Shown here one piece after another: positions 26,496 through 35,034 of a stretch of 64,000 nucleotides of DNA. Under the pieces are notes generated by a model. The model searched no databases. It was not told the origin of the DNA and worked only from the letters and a program-made list of their open reading frames with translations. The DNA comes from Sebastes aleutianus (lineage: Eukaryota; Chordata; Actinopteri; Perciformes; Sebastidae), in contig CAKAKS010000013.1 of NCBI GenBank assembly GCA_916700875.1, forward strand, positions 12,335,596 through 12,399,595, read 5' to 3'. Position 1 is the stretch's first letter, and each line of letters begins with the position of its first letter. Both the position numbers and the translations under genes were made by a program.

Positions 26496-26602
26496 TGTTA
26501 TTTGTTTAAATATATATTTAAAAATTAATATTGAATGAATAATAATAATAATTCAACTTTATTTGTCTAAATATATATTAAAAATAAAATTCAATTATTA
26601 AT

Positions 26603-26638
<36 letters not shown>

Positions 26639-29600
26639 TTAACTCAATCGTTTTTTTCTTTCATAGTCTTCCTCAGAACATAAATATTTTGTAGTGTAAT
26701 AAAAGTCATGAGTTGAAGCATTAGGTGGGAAAAGTTAACAGCTAATAATTTAAATAACTAAATTAACTTCTTCAACTAAAAGAATATATTTTGCTACTAA
26801 CATAAGAGAGAGTGAAGACAAAAAAAAGACATTTTGAGAGTTTTCTATACGACAGAATGTGTAACGTAGCTTGGTAGCAGTTTACCACAGTTTGTTCCTC
26901 TAAATTCATCAGCATTTATTATTAAAATTCTGAACCAAATAGCATATTGGATTGAAAATTGTCTGTTTGTCTTTGGTGAAATCAATTTGGGAGTCAGTAT
27001 TGTTTGGCAATGAATGAATTCAGATGATTTTAGGGTGAGGTGACACAACTCAATGGGCTCTTTTGGTTATATTGGACTTAATAAACTAAACGTATTGTTA
27101 CCTGTACTTCATGTCCTTTATTCCTTTGTCTCCTCTCAGTTTAAGAACATCAACAAGGGGAAGAAGACCAACATCATAGACTCCATGCTGAGGATGCTGG
27201 AGCAGTACTCGTCTAACCTGGAGGAGCTGATCCGGGAGCGAACGGAGGAGCTGGAGATCGAGAAACAGAAGACAGAGAAGCTGCTGACACAGATGCTTCC
27301 TCCGTGAGTTAACGTAGACGAACACATACACACTCGTACAAAACACACCAAATACGCTGAGAAGGTTGTATATACACAAACATTAACTCCATGCAGCCAA
27401 ATTATGATATCGGCTGGATATGCATTTCAGGTTCAACCATAAAACACTTATACGTTGCAGATTTATATGTTTGTTTTGCATGTAAATATATGAAAACACT
27501 GAACATGAATCAAAATTATACTCACACACTGCAGAAAATGTGCGTGTTACAGAGTCTGTCTGTGGAGCCCCAAAGTGTTCAATATTACATGAATGAATAA
27601 ATAAATAAATAAATAAATAAAAAACATGAATGAATTGTGTAAGTTAAATAAATAAATTTAATAAATTCTTAAAACTCAGGTATTATTATTGTTTTCATAA
27701 TAACATTGGACTTTTTAATTAATTACTTTTAATTTCAAAATGCAGTTTTTCAATTATATAATGTCATTTCCCCCCAATAACACTTTTATTTTTGTTGTCG
27801 GTTCACTTATATATTTTATACAATTTATTCAAATAATTATTTATTTCATTTTTTTATTAATTTAATATTGAACATTGTGGGGTTCCTTAACTGCCAACCT
27901 AGTGTCGTACAAAATATCTATATGCAAAAAAAAATAATATCTATAAAAAAAAAAAAAGAATGTGCCATTTAGATTATTTATTTTTCTGCAAATTAATTTG
28001 TGTTCACACAAAAGAATGTCATCAAGGTATTTATGACCTGTGAAGAGTAAAATGAGCTAGGTGTCGTTGTTCCGTTCCCAGATATGTTTTACATAGACAC
28101 TACACAGAAGACGATAAATAACATTGTGAATCATCTCAACGACTTCACACATATCAAACTGTCCTGCAGGTCAGTGGCCGAGGCTTTGAAGGTGGGCGGT
28201 ACAGTCGAACCGGAGCACTTTGACAACGTGACGCTTTACTTCAGCGACATTGTCGGCTTCACCACCATCTCAGCCAACAGCGAACCCATCGAAGTGGTCG
28301 ACCTGCTCAACGACCTCTACACGGTCTTTGACGCCATCATAGGAAACCATGATGTCTACAAGGTGCTGTGTTTTAATCTCTATATCTTCTATATTAACAT
28401 TGGGGCAGTAAATCTCATTAGATTACACTTGTTGCTCATTCTATTACCTTCTACTCTAGGTGGAGACTATCGGTGATGCTTACATGGTGGCGTCAGGTCT
28501 TCCCGTCCCCAACGACAACCGCCATGCGGCTGAGATAGCCAACATGGCGCTTGACATCCTGAGCGCTGTGGGAACCTTCAAGATGAGACACATGCCCGAC
28601 GTTCCTGTCAGGATTCGTATAGGACTGCACTCAGGTGACGCAGGAAGGAGCGCAAAAAATAATTGCTAAAAAGAACCAGGTCAATTTGAACCCAATTTGG
28701 GTCAATCAAGGTGCCCAATCTTGGGTCAATATAGCACTGACCCAGTACACGGTAAACTTAACCCTCTACCCATGGGTATAAAACCATTGGGTCACCAATC
28801 ATACCCAAGACAATGGGTTGTTTACTGTTATTTATATTATTTCCATTGAGGTATTCAGCCATACTAATATGTGGTTATTTTGACCCAGTAGCAATGTCAT
28901 ATTTATATGACCCAGAAATGGTAGCTACTTTACCCAGTGTAATGTTATTTTCATGCCTCTGCGACAGCCATGGCCGGAGCGATTATGTTTTTGGGTTGTC
29001 CTTCCATCCGTTCGTTCGTACCACCGTCCGTTCGTTCGTACCACCATCCGTTCGTTCGTACCTCCATCCATCCATACCACCGTCCGTTTGTTCATACCAC
29101 CGTCCGTCCGTACCAACTTCCGTCCGTTCGAAACACCATCCATCCATTCTTACCACCGTCCATCCGTACCACCGTCCATTCGTACCACCGTCTGTCCATT
29201 CATACAAACGTGATATCTCAGGAATGCCTTGGGGGGAATTTCTTCAAATTTGGCACAAACGTCCACCTGGACTCAAGATTGAACTGATTAGATTTTGGTG
29301 GTCAAAGGTCAAAGGTCAAGGTCCCTTTGACCTCACATCCGTCCCATTCTCATGAACACAATATCTCAGGAACGCCTTGAACGAATTTCTTCAAATTTGG
29401 CACAAACGTCCACTTGGACTCAAGGATGAACTGCTTAGATTTTGGTGGTCAAAGGTCCCAAAAGTCACTGTGACCTCAGAAAACACGTTTTTGGCCATAA
29501 CTCAAGAATTCATATGCTGATTATGACAATTTGACACAAACAGGACAAAATGATGACATTTTGGACAGACATGGACATAAACTGCGACTTGACTGGTTGG

Positions 29601-32600
29601 TGGAGGCATCCAACTGGGAGGCTTTTCTAGTTTAACTTTATATATTGGTTCATTAATTAAACCCCGAAAAGCAGTAAGTTTTACTGTTGTTTATATTATT
29701 TCCATTGGGTTATCGAGCCATACTAATATGTGGTTATTTTGATTATTTAGTTTTATTTGTGGTCTCCCAGCTACACTAAGCCAATTGTACAGGAGACGCC
29801 TCCAACCAGCCTGAGTTTAGTTGTAACGCCTGAACGCAACGTGCTGTGTGAAAACTAGTTGGCGAGCAAGTAGAAAAGCCACAATAGAGAGCTAAAAGTA
29901 ATGGACAAATGGTTTTTATATCACTCAAGTTGTGATACGAATGCAAACTTTACCAAACCTACAGAAAAAAAGGAGCCTAAACCTAAACATTGACAGTTAG
30001 AAATAATGGAATATATGATCCACTTTTACATGACTAATAGTGAAAAAAAAAAAACATCCAGTTTAAAATTCATTCAAAGAACAAAAAAGGTTGGGACCCA
30101 CTGTTGTATATTATGATATAGCATTGTATTGATGGTTTTGTACATAAGCAATAATACACAAAAATAACAGATGTCACAAAGGTGAAGAATATCACTGCAT
30201 GGCCATGTTATGAAATTAATTACATGAGTCTCTTGCAAATCCGAACCCTTGCTATAACTTAGCCAACGTTTGAGGTAATAGCTCTGTGTGTGTATGTGTT
30301 TGACTGTTATAGGTCCATGTGTAGCAGGTGTGGTAGGTCTCACCATGCCTCGCTACTGTCTGTTTGGAGACACAGTGACCACCGCCTCTCGTATGGAGTC
30401 CAGCGGGTTGCGTAAGTACAAAAAGAACAGTAACTGTTTATGGATGAAATGATCAGACAGAAATGTTGGTTTACGGCAGATCCCGTGAACTAAATACTTG
30501 ACAAAGAGCCTCACACTGATGCAAAAATATAAACATTTTAGAGCTGAATGATCGACAGAAAATGATCCGCAACTATTCTGATGGTCGATTAATTGTGTCG
30601 CTCATTTTTCAAGTAGGCTTCTTCAATGTCTTTGTCAGATGATAATAAACTGAATATTTTGGGGGGGTTGCACTGTTGGTCAGATAAAGCAAGCAATTTG
30701 ATAAAATCACCATCTGACATTTTATAGTCAGAACGATTAAAAGATTAATCAAGAAAATAATCACCAGATTGATCGATACTAGAAATAATCTTTTACTTAA
30801 GTAAAAGTAGCAATACTACAGTGTTAAAATAGATAATAAAATAAATTAATAAAAATACTCTGTTTCAAGTAAAAGTCCTGCATTGATAATCCTACTTAAG
30901 TAAAAGCACAAAAGTATTAGCATTAAAATATGCTTAAAGTACCAAAAGTAAAAGTATTCATTATGCAGAATAATATATATTATTGTATTATAATTATTGA
31001 TGCATTCATCACTTTAATGTTGCAGCTGGTAAAAGTGGAGCTCATTTTATTTACTTGATATACTGCTGGGTAACTTAACTTATAATGATATATCATTATG
31101 TTTTTGTATTAATAATCTGAATCTGCAAAGTAACTAAATCTGTCAGATAAATGTAGTGGAATAAAATGTACAAAAGTAACTCGAAGTTATACTTAAGTAC
31201 AGTAGTACTGTTAGCTGCAATGCTATTGTTAATATTAATACATATTATATTGTCATATTACACAACCTTGCTCTGAAACTACAGAAAGCACCATTCTGTT
31301 TCTTCTTGCTGCAGCCTACAGGATCCACGTTCACCAGAGTACAGTGCAGGTCCTGCGGGACTTAAATCTCGGCTACAAGGTCGAGTTGAGGAGCAGGACA
31401 GAAGTCAAGGTACAACGCTTTTTATTTAGACTACGGAGATTTCTGCATGTGGGTGAAGTACAGTCTACAGAGTATGAAGTCCTGTCTATGTGTCTCTCTC
31501 TCAGGGGAAAGGAGTAGAGGAGACCTACTGGCTCGTAGGGAGAGAAGGATTTAGCAAACCTCTTCCTGTTCCTCCAGAGGTCAAGACCGGGTAGGAACGA
31601 CTGTCTTCTTCCTCTTTTTACTCTGTGCTCCCCTAACACCTCCACTGTTTTTCAGTCAGAACCATGTCTGCCCCAAAAATAATTCCCTTGTTTTGATAAC
31701 GCCAAGCAATCTCATCTGCTAGACGTTCCAGAATTGACCAAAACCTTGCTCTCTATTATCTTCTATTTTACTTATCCTTGCAAAAACTGACACCAGACTA
31801 GAACAGTAAATATCAGGTTTTGGTGCTCAAAGAGCACAGACTCTCAAGAATAGTACTGGGAGAAATCCATTGAAAAAAAGGCGTTTGTTTAAAGGGACTG
31901 TTTGTAACTTCTTCCACGTATAAATCATTGCGGGTCGGTGTCCCATGCGCGCTCGCGTGTGGCTACGCTGTTCGGACGGGACTCCAACACAAACTACAGT
32001 GAAGCACCAAAACCTCTTGGTTGTATCTAGTGAAGCCCGTCTGTTAAACAGTGTTGGCCGCAGTCGGAGGACGCGGGGGAGACCGTAGCTTTGGTCTCCA
32101 GGACCGGAGTCTCTGCTGTACTCTGCTCCTCTGCTCCTCTGCTCCTCTGCCTGCCTTCACTCACACACCGCGCTCGTTCTCACTCTTTCGCTCCACCTCT
32201 CACGTGCATGCGCACACACTCCACACTGCAGAAGAGTTAGTTTAGCTCTGAGAATATCTAGTGAATGTTCAGTGGACGTTTGTGCAGAAATAACTGCTGC
32301 AGCTCCTCCAGACCAACAGAGGTTTCCCGTGTCTTGTGAAGTGACGGGGCTCCGCAGCGAGAAACGTTATCGTCTCCGACCAAAACTCCGGTGTCTCCCC
32401 TGTTCCCTCCGGCCGCGGTCGGGAGGCTGAGGCAGGAAAAGCCAACACTAGGATCAGCATTGATTCATGGAGAGACCTTCGTCTGGTCAGCTAACATTAC
32501 TGCCAAGCAGCTGAAATATAGAGTGATATTGTGCTTTTAGATGACGTGTGTCTCCTCACTGTGTTGAGCGATGCTCCTTCATGTCTATGTAGAGCGAGCA

Positions 32601-32947
32601 CAAGCGCGAGCAACAGGACGCTGACTTTCGTTGACTCAACGGCCACAGGTGTCGCTGTTAACAAGACATTTCTGATTCTTACAAACAGTCCCTTTAATCC
32701 ATACAAAAACAGAAATATAAAACTGACAATTTGAGGTTTTCACTTGGAGTTACGTGTTGGAACTATTTCTTGGCAAACAACAGCCAGGCGTAGTGACTTC
32801 CTGGCGTTGCCAGTGAAGCGGTGCAACAGATGAATATAATAAATAGTGTGTTTCCACCTGCTCCCAGTCTTATGCTAAGCTAGGCTAAACGCCTCCCGGC
32901 TCTAGCTCCATACTAAACCCGCAATCATGAAATTGGAATCGATCTTC

Positions 32948-32986
<39 letters not shown>

Positions 32987-34225
32987 AAGTCAATTTTACT
33001 TGTATAAGCCCAAAATCAGAAAGAACCCAAAGTAGCATAATTGCCAAAATGTTAAACTGTCATGTTTAAAGGGTGGGTCCATTATTATTTAGGTTTTATA
33101 GCATTCTGTAGTTTCACAGTGGTGTTCCTTTTGTATTAAAATCCAAACATTCACATTTTGGTTAAAGTATGTTTTAGTGTCAAAATGCTATTTTCCCTTC
33201 AAGCCCTTCTACAAACTTTTTCCCACATGACCTGACGTAGGTTTCTGCATGATGACGCTGCTACATGTGCAGTATATATACATCCTTATAGTCAGTGTAT
33301 TAACGTTACATACAGTAACTTAGATGGTGCTCCCAGTTTGAAGCTAAGCAGTGTACTGCTGTGAACGCTTGTTCAAATCCAAAAGTCACACGATAAAACG
33401 AACAAACTAACGGATCGATGCAGCAGTAGACAAACAACTCCTGTGTTCTGCGAGGTAAAGTTACTGTTTTTATGAATGGAGTCTGGTGGCTTTGAAGACT
33501 GTGATTTAACAGCGTTGGAAAGGGCTGTCTAATGGCGAGGTAAAACTTTGAAAATATTCTAAATATAGCGTACACTTAAACTGATATTGACTTTTTTAGG
33601 AGGCTAAAATCAATTTTTCTGCTGCTCCTGTCCACAGCTGCTTTACCTCGCCGCCAGACAGCTCTTTCTAACGGGGATCTGAAGCCATTATATCGCTCTC
33701 TTCAAAGCCACCAGACTTCATTTACAAAAACAGTAATTTTACCTCACAGAACACGTGAATATACATACAGCACCACTCCGAAAAATCAGAACTAACCCTT
33801 TAACTTGTTTCCAAAGTTAGCACAGCTAACGTTGACTCAGCTAGTGCTAGCGCTCATATTATTGATAACCTGATTGATTAGCTTACCGTGGTAACCTACG
33901 TCACTGCTTTTGGCTAACAGCTGAGTGGGCGTTTCTATTTGACAAAAACGGAACAGAACGCAGATGGACCCGCCCTTTACATTCAAATAATTTGGACGAA
34001 ACCAACATAAATGTGTTTCCGCCAGTGATCATGTGTTGACAGCCTACCCTTCAGGCCACCCTCAGGATAGATGCATGATTGTGTGTTTGTGCGCTGTGTT
34101 CACGCTGTTCACTTCGTCCCAACAGGCAAATGGCCCACGGGCTGCAGATGGCCGAGATAGCCCAGTACAAGAAACGGAAAGCTGAGAGGCAACAACAGGA
34201 ACAGCTTGCAAAGAAGAAAAACTGA
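15575..34225 (+). CDS. gucy2f: Retinal guanylyl cyclase 2 (RetGC-2), whole spliced CDS, 23 coding exons
   Basis: Photoreceptor membrane guanylyl cyclase: converts GTP to cGMP in outer segments and, as known for the family, is driven by Ca-free GCAP proteins. Exons: 15575-15820, 15908-16036, 16115-16294, 17024-17141, 17255-17556, 17655-17786, 18832-18935, 19039-19157, 20094-20178, 20376-20472, 21252-21368, 22899-22979, 23824-24000, 25357-25513, 25589-25738, 25927-26075, 27140-27303, 28170-28362, 28460-28634, 30313-30411, 31315-31409, 31505-31590, 34126-34225. They total 3255 nt (1084 residues plus stop), close to human GUCY2F (about 1108). Domains: signal peptide 1-31, extracellular domain 32-445, membrane helix 447-471, kinase homology 540-781, dimerisation helix 782-835, cyclase 837-1030, basic tail to 1084. 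The tail (HGLQ, EIA, RKAERQ) and the neighbouring irs gene favour gucy2f over gucy2d. The start at 15575 is chosen because it opens a signal peptide; an in-frame ATG at 15377 would add 66 residues with no signal character. Confidence 0.95.
15908..16036 (+). CDS. gucy2f: gucy2f coding exon 2
   Basis: Residues 83-125 of the extracellular domain, containing GYIGPANPGYCDSAS, the counterpart of the GFIGPTNPGYC segment of RetGC proteins. Acceptor TTTTCAG|GAG, donor AACAAA|GTAGGT, phase 0. The following intron is 78 bp. Confidence 0.9.
16115..16294 (+). CDS. gucy2f: gucy2f coding exon 3
   Basis: Residues 126-185 of the extracellular domain, with FPWGCVGYELDD and the SSSEDIWVETATK stretch typical of RetGCs. 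Phase 0 at both ends. The following intron (16295-17023) holds a 21-bp minisatellite. Confidence 0.92.
16295..17023. repeat. gucy2f intron 3 with 21-bp minisatellite
   Basis: At about 16570-16935, roughly 16 copies of TTTTGTGTCTCTTTGTGGTC plus A, alternating with TAGTTG variants. The 21-bp period leaves frames open on both strands; none is a gene. Confidence 0.92.
17024..17141 (+). CDS. gucy2f: gucy2f coding exon 4
   Basis: Residues 186-224, beginning VADSLRSHGLPV and ending REIR. The donor is ACGAG|GTGAGC and leaves phase 1, completed by the next exon. Confidence 0.9.
17255..17556 (+). CDS. gucy2f: gucy2f coding exon 5
   Basis: Residues 225-325, the largest exon of the gene. It carries the conserved CMHSALIGGE and FVPYDTLLYSLPY segments of photoreceptor cyclases and a possible N-glycosylation site, NVT. 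Ends at phase 0. Confidence 0.95.
17655..17786 (+). CDS. gucy2f: gucy2f coding exon 6
   Basis: Residues 326-369, beginning VSPLFGTIYSS, directly alignable with the human VSPLFGTIYNS segment. Acceptor CTGCAG|GTG, donor TTCCAG|GTACCA, phase 0. Confidence 0.93.
17787..18831. mobile_element. gucy2f intron 6 with reverse copy of the TGTCAATCGAT repeat
   Basis: About 18110-18325 matches, in reverse complement, the left part of the repeat at 12945 (CATATTTGTCCACTCCCATG and ATTGACAGCC). The rest is AT-rich with nothing recognised. Confidence 0.7.
18832..18935 (+). CDS. gucy2f: gucy2f coding exon 7
   Basis: Residues 370-403 plus two bases of the next codon. It encodes the membrane-proximal part of the extracellular domain (DYLILDTDGLSWEL). 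The 1.05-kb intron before it carries a reverse copy of a dispersed repeat. Confidence 0.92.
19039..19157 (+). CDS. gucy2f: gucy2f coding exon 8
   Basis: Residues 404-443 plus one base. Contains HFPRGYAPRKDAPCWF and the Cys pair that precedes the membrane helix in RetGCs (CWF, then LCSGG). The donor TCAGGGG|GTTAGA is unusual but is the only one that keeps frame with exon 9. Confidence 0.88.
19320..20045 (+). mobile_element. Dispersed repeat in gucy2f intron 8, with palindrome
   Basis: Contains CAGCAGGGGGCGACTCCTCT, CTGATTGTATAGAAGTCTAT and ATACAGCATGATGTTCATTT. The same motifs appear in reverse at 35330-35620. Between the halves lie YY1-like units arranged as a hairpin (19711-19822). Confidence 0.8.
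20094..20178 (+). CDS. gucy2f: gucy2f coding exon 9 (transmembrane helix)
   Basis: Residues 444-471 plus two bases. It supplies the single membrane helix (LFSTIGAFLGAIAASIFGVA) followed by positively charged residues at the start of the cytoplasmic side. Acceptor TTCCAG|GTG, donor ATCAG|GTACAA. Confidence 0.92.
20376..20472 (+). CDS. gucy2f: gucy2f coding exon 10
   Basis: Residues 472-504, the juxtamembrane region, with the RetGC signature LLKGPNRILLTLADVTFINP. Ends at phase 0 with AAG|GTCAGT. Confidence 0.95.
20473..21251. repeat. gucy2f intron 10, (AAAAT)n microsatellite
   Basis: (AAAAT)n at about 20897-20940. The rest is AT-rich unique-looking sequence with a degenerate repeat (AAGTACAATTTTGAGGTACT) near 20650. 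Confidence 0.7.
21252..21368 (+). CDS. gucy2f: gucy2f coding exon 11
   Basis: Residues 505-543, a Ser-rich cytoplasmic linker ending in PATYENSNVVIFE, matching the human PATYENSNIAIYE. Phase 0 at both ends. Confidence 0.94.
21630..22834. mobile_element. TIR-bounded DNA repeat in gucy2f intron 11
   Basis: Left end CTAAGTTCACACTACACGAC and right end TGTGTAGTGTGAACTAGG are inverted copies of each other. A LINE fragment (21790-22380) sits inside it. No transposase frame is visible. Confidence 0.7.
21790..22380 (-). pseudogene. 3' fragment of a non-LTR retrotransposon reverse transcriptase ORF
   Basis: Minus-strand frame (22255-22013) encodes ALTYGHEGW, AAEMGFLRRVAGVSLRDRVR and LRWFGHLVRMPPGRLP, the C-terminal end of teleost non-LTR retrotransposon polymerases. 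It is truncated at both ends. A block of about 65 bp (22199-22262 and 22269-22333) is tandemly duplicated, which breaks the frame. Confidence 0.85.
22899..22979 (+). CDS. gucy2f: gucy2f coding exon 12
   Basis: Residues 544-570, the start of the kinase homology domain (GDWAWLKRLPDGSF, then SDVFEL). The preceding 1.5-kb intron is mostly a TIR-bounded repeat with a LINE fragment inside it. Confidence 0.93.
23060..23560. repeat. Repeat in gucy2f intron 12 with a 34-bp direct duplication
   Basis: CCAGCCGCGACGCCAAATCG occurs at about 23076 and 23459 inside matching sequence, with AAACCTAACTAAGTGGTTTT between, a motif of a dispersed fish repeat. Confidence 0.6.
23824..24000 (+). CDS. gucy2f: gucy2f coding exon 13
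   Basis: Residues 571-629 of the kinase homology domain, including FAIVTEFCSRGSLEDLL and DWMFKSSLLLDLIK, nearly identical to mammalian RetGC-2. Phase 0. Confidence 0.97.
24105..24888 (+). mobile_element. TTAA-flanked MITE (piggyBac-like), family B, copy 1
   Basis: TTAA at 24101-24104 and 24889-24892. Ends AGGTGCTGTTTGTAA and TTACAAACAGTCCCT are inverted. Length 784 bp, non-coding, in gucy2f intron 13. Copy 2 at 31893 is in the same orientation. Confidence 0.88.
25060..25145. mobile_element. Short remnant of the ATTAATCGATTAATCG repeat
   Basis: GATTGATTAATCGACTAATC and GTTTCAGCCGCAC match the right end of the repeats at 49796, 56740 and 60190. Confidence 0.5.
25357..25513 (+). CDS. gucy2f: gucy2f coding exon 14
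   Basis: Residues 630-681 plus one base. In the kinase catalytic loop position it reads SHTRLKSRNC instead of HRD-x4-N, and DYG replaces DFG, as expected for a pseudokinase. The next intron is only 75 bp. Confidence 0.96.
25589..25738 (+). CDS. gucy2f: gucy2f coding exon 15 (followed by a GC donor)
   Basis: Residues 682-731 plus one base: LLWTAPEILR and DVYSFAIIMQEVVVRG, the C-lobe of the pseudokinase. Joining to exon 16 in frame (SAE-EIIEKL) requires the donor GAAG|GCAAGA, so intron 15 is GC-AG. Confidence 0.94.
25927..26075 (+). CDS. gucy2f: gucy2f coding exon 16
   Basis: Residues 732-781, ending the kinase homology domain (KPPPLFRPVV, then LMKQCWNEQPDKR and FEEIFDQ). Phase 0, donor GACCAG|GTGGAT. 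Confidence 0.96.
26076..27139. repeat. gucy2f intron 16, AT-rich with (AAT)n runs
   Basis: (AAT)n at about 26440-26491 and 26601-26637. Around 26275-26345 the sequence GGGGTTCCCAACCCCTTTCT resembles an interspersed-repeat fragment. Confidence 0.7.
27140..27303 (+). CDS. gucy2f: gucy2f coding exon 17 (dimerisation helix)
   Basis: Residues 782-835 plus two bases. This is the amphipathic signalling helix, with TNIIDSMLRMLEQYSSNLE and ELIRERTEELEIEKQKTEK, nearly invariant between photoreceptor cyclases. The RERTEEL segment that corresponds to the human GUCY2D R838 cone-rod dystrophy hotspot is intact. Confidence 0.97.
27304..28169. repeat. gucy2f intron 17, (AAAT)n microsatellite
   Basis: (AAAT)n at 27594-27626; otherwise AT-rich and featureless. 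Confidence 0.7.
28170..28362 (+). CDS. gucy2f: gucy2f coding exon 18 (cyclase domain, first metal Asp)
   Basis: Residues 836-900. The start of the catalytic domain: LYFSDIVGFTTIS carries the first metal-binding Asp (D862), followed by VVDLLNDLYTVFDAIIG. Acceptor CTGCAG|GTCAGT. Confidence 0.97.
28460..28634 (+). CDS. gucy2f: gucy2f coding exon 19 (cyclase domain, second metal Asp)
   Basis: Residues 901-958 plus one base. VETIGDAYMVASGLP carries E902, the guanine-selecting Glu of guanylyl cyclases, and D906, the second metal-binding Asp. Ends RIRIGLHSG. Confidence 0.97.
28650..29640. mobile_element. Composite repeat in gucy2f intron 19
   Basis: Begins with CCCAATTTGGGTCAAT-type sequence, then a CCGTCCGTTCGTTCGTACCA minisatellite (about 28995-29215), then two tandem copies of a perciform repeat (ATTTCTTCAAATTTGGCACA at 29237 and 29388, and GATTTTGGTGGTCAAAGGTC in each). 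Confidence 0.8.
30313..30411 (+). CDS. gucy2f: gucy2f coding exon 20 (cyclase active site, Asn replaced by Thr)
   Basis: Residues 959-991 plus one base: PRYCLFGDTVTTASRMESSG. C974 (purine-selecting Cys) and R985 (transition-state Arg) are present. The position that is Asn in most class III cyclases (VNTASR) is Thr981, codon ACC. Confidence 0.95.
30412..31314. other. gucy2f intron 20, degenerate repeat remnants
   Basis: About 30540-30780 has scattered pieces of the ATTAATCG repeat. About 30790-31200 holds AAGTAAAAGTCCTGCATTGA-type sequence common in fish introns. No exon. Confidence 0.5.
31315..31409 (+). CDS. gucy2f: gucy2f coding exon 21
   Basis: Residues 992-1023: YRIHVHQSTVQVLRDLNLGY and the start of the beta-hairpin before the C-terminus. 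Acceptor GCTGCAG|CCT, phase 0 at the end. Confidence 0.95.
31505..31590 (+). CDS. gucy2f: gucy2f coding exon 22
   Basis: Residues 1024-1051 plus two bases: GKGVEETYWLVGREGF, then KPLPVPPEVKT. It closes the cyclase domain. Donor ACCGG|GTAGGA leaves phase 2, which is compatible with exon 23 and also with the orphan exon at 35940. Confidence 0.95.
31893..32693 (+). mobile_element. TTAA-flanked MITE (piggyBac-like), family B, copy 2
   Basis: TTAA at 31889-31892 and 32694-32697. Ends AGGGACTGTTTGTAA and TTACAAACAGTCCCT are perfect inverted repeats. 801 bp, clearly the same element as 24105-24888. Confidence 0.92.
32949..32985. repeat. (CT)n microsatellite
   Basis: About 18 CT units in gucy2f intron 22. 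Confidence 0.95.
33070..33976 (+). mobile_element. TIR element (MITE) in gucy2f intron 22
   Basis: Ends AGGGTGGGTCCAT and ATGGACCCGCCCT are inverted (one mismatch). Flanks are TTAA on the left and TTAC on the right, so a TTAA target is likely. About 907 bp and non-coding. A degraded relative lies at 57110-57770. Confidence 0.85.
34126..34225 (+). CDS. gucy2f: gucy2f coding exon 23 (C-terminal tail and stop)
   Basis: Residues 1052-1084: QMAHGLQMAEIAQYKKRKAE followed by a Gln- and Lys-rich end and TGA. The tail aligns with human GUCY2F (HGLQ, EIA, RKAERQ). Acceptor CCAACAG|G. Base 34226 is followed by GTAGGT, a consensus donor one base after the stop. Confidence 0.9.
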
Positions 34226-34426
34226 GGTAGGTGTCAAGGTGTCGCTGATGTTTGTTTGCATTTAGTTGCATCTTGAACGTGACATGTTAAAAAAGTTCAG
34301 GAGGAAATCTTTACCACAATAAGAAGCAGCTGGTCAAACATTGGGTTCTGGTGCAAATATGTGCTTTTATTTTGAAAGATTTGACATCCAGAAGTTCTCT
34401 TTATCCATTTGGAAACTGAATTTCAA

Positions 34427-34655
34427 AATAAAACCTTAGACTTTTAGCAAAATCTATCATGATGGTGTTCATTTTTCACGTTTTTCTGCTTTACCAGTAC
34501 CTGTTTCTGACCAGATGTGTCTTGCTGCAGGTTTTGCATTAAAGATTTATTTTGTCGTGTTTCTATACGAGCTGCAAGTAAATGCAAATGAAATACAGCG
34601 ACATCTAGTGGAAGTTCAAGTGAAGGATGTGGGGATTTTTGTCCATAAAAATAAA
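34427..34655 (+). other. Candidate polyadenylation signals after gucy2f
   Basis: AATAAA occurs at 34427-34432 and 34650-34655, about 200 and 425 bp after the gucy2f stop. Either would end a transcript that reads through the donor at 34226. Position is the only support. Confidence 0.4.
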
Positions 34656-34699
34656 ACACTTTACTCTTTTCACCAGAAGGGGGAGAATTAACGTTTTGA

Positions 34700-35030
34700 T
34701 TAGTTGGTCACTGACAAAACTCAGTTCTTCTACTTTACAAGTTTTGAAAACAAATGTCATATGATCACCATGTTACTGTTATTTAAAGTCAGACGTGTTG
34801 CATCTGTTCATCCCAACAGTCTGTGACTTTAAGTCAACTTTGTTTCTTGTCAGGTAGCTTCACAGACAGCTAGTTCATTCTCACCACTATTCAGATGTTG
34901 TCACCATAGCTGCCTTGGTTCTTTATACAGACCTGCATTCCTGTGTTTCCCCTTTTATGTTCATGAAGTCTAATGTTAGTTTTGGTACCTGGTTTTGACT
35001 GTAACTTTATCTGTGTATAAGAAGTGGACG
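34700..35030. other. No gene seen
   Basis: No exon or repeat boundary recognised between the gucy2f 3' end and the next repeat. Confidence 0.4.
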
Positions 35031-35034
35031 TAGT

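Noticed and set aside
28813..29355. 180-codon frame across gucy2f intron 19
   Set aside because: Runs through a minisatellite and a known dispersed repeat inside an intron; no domain.
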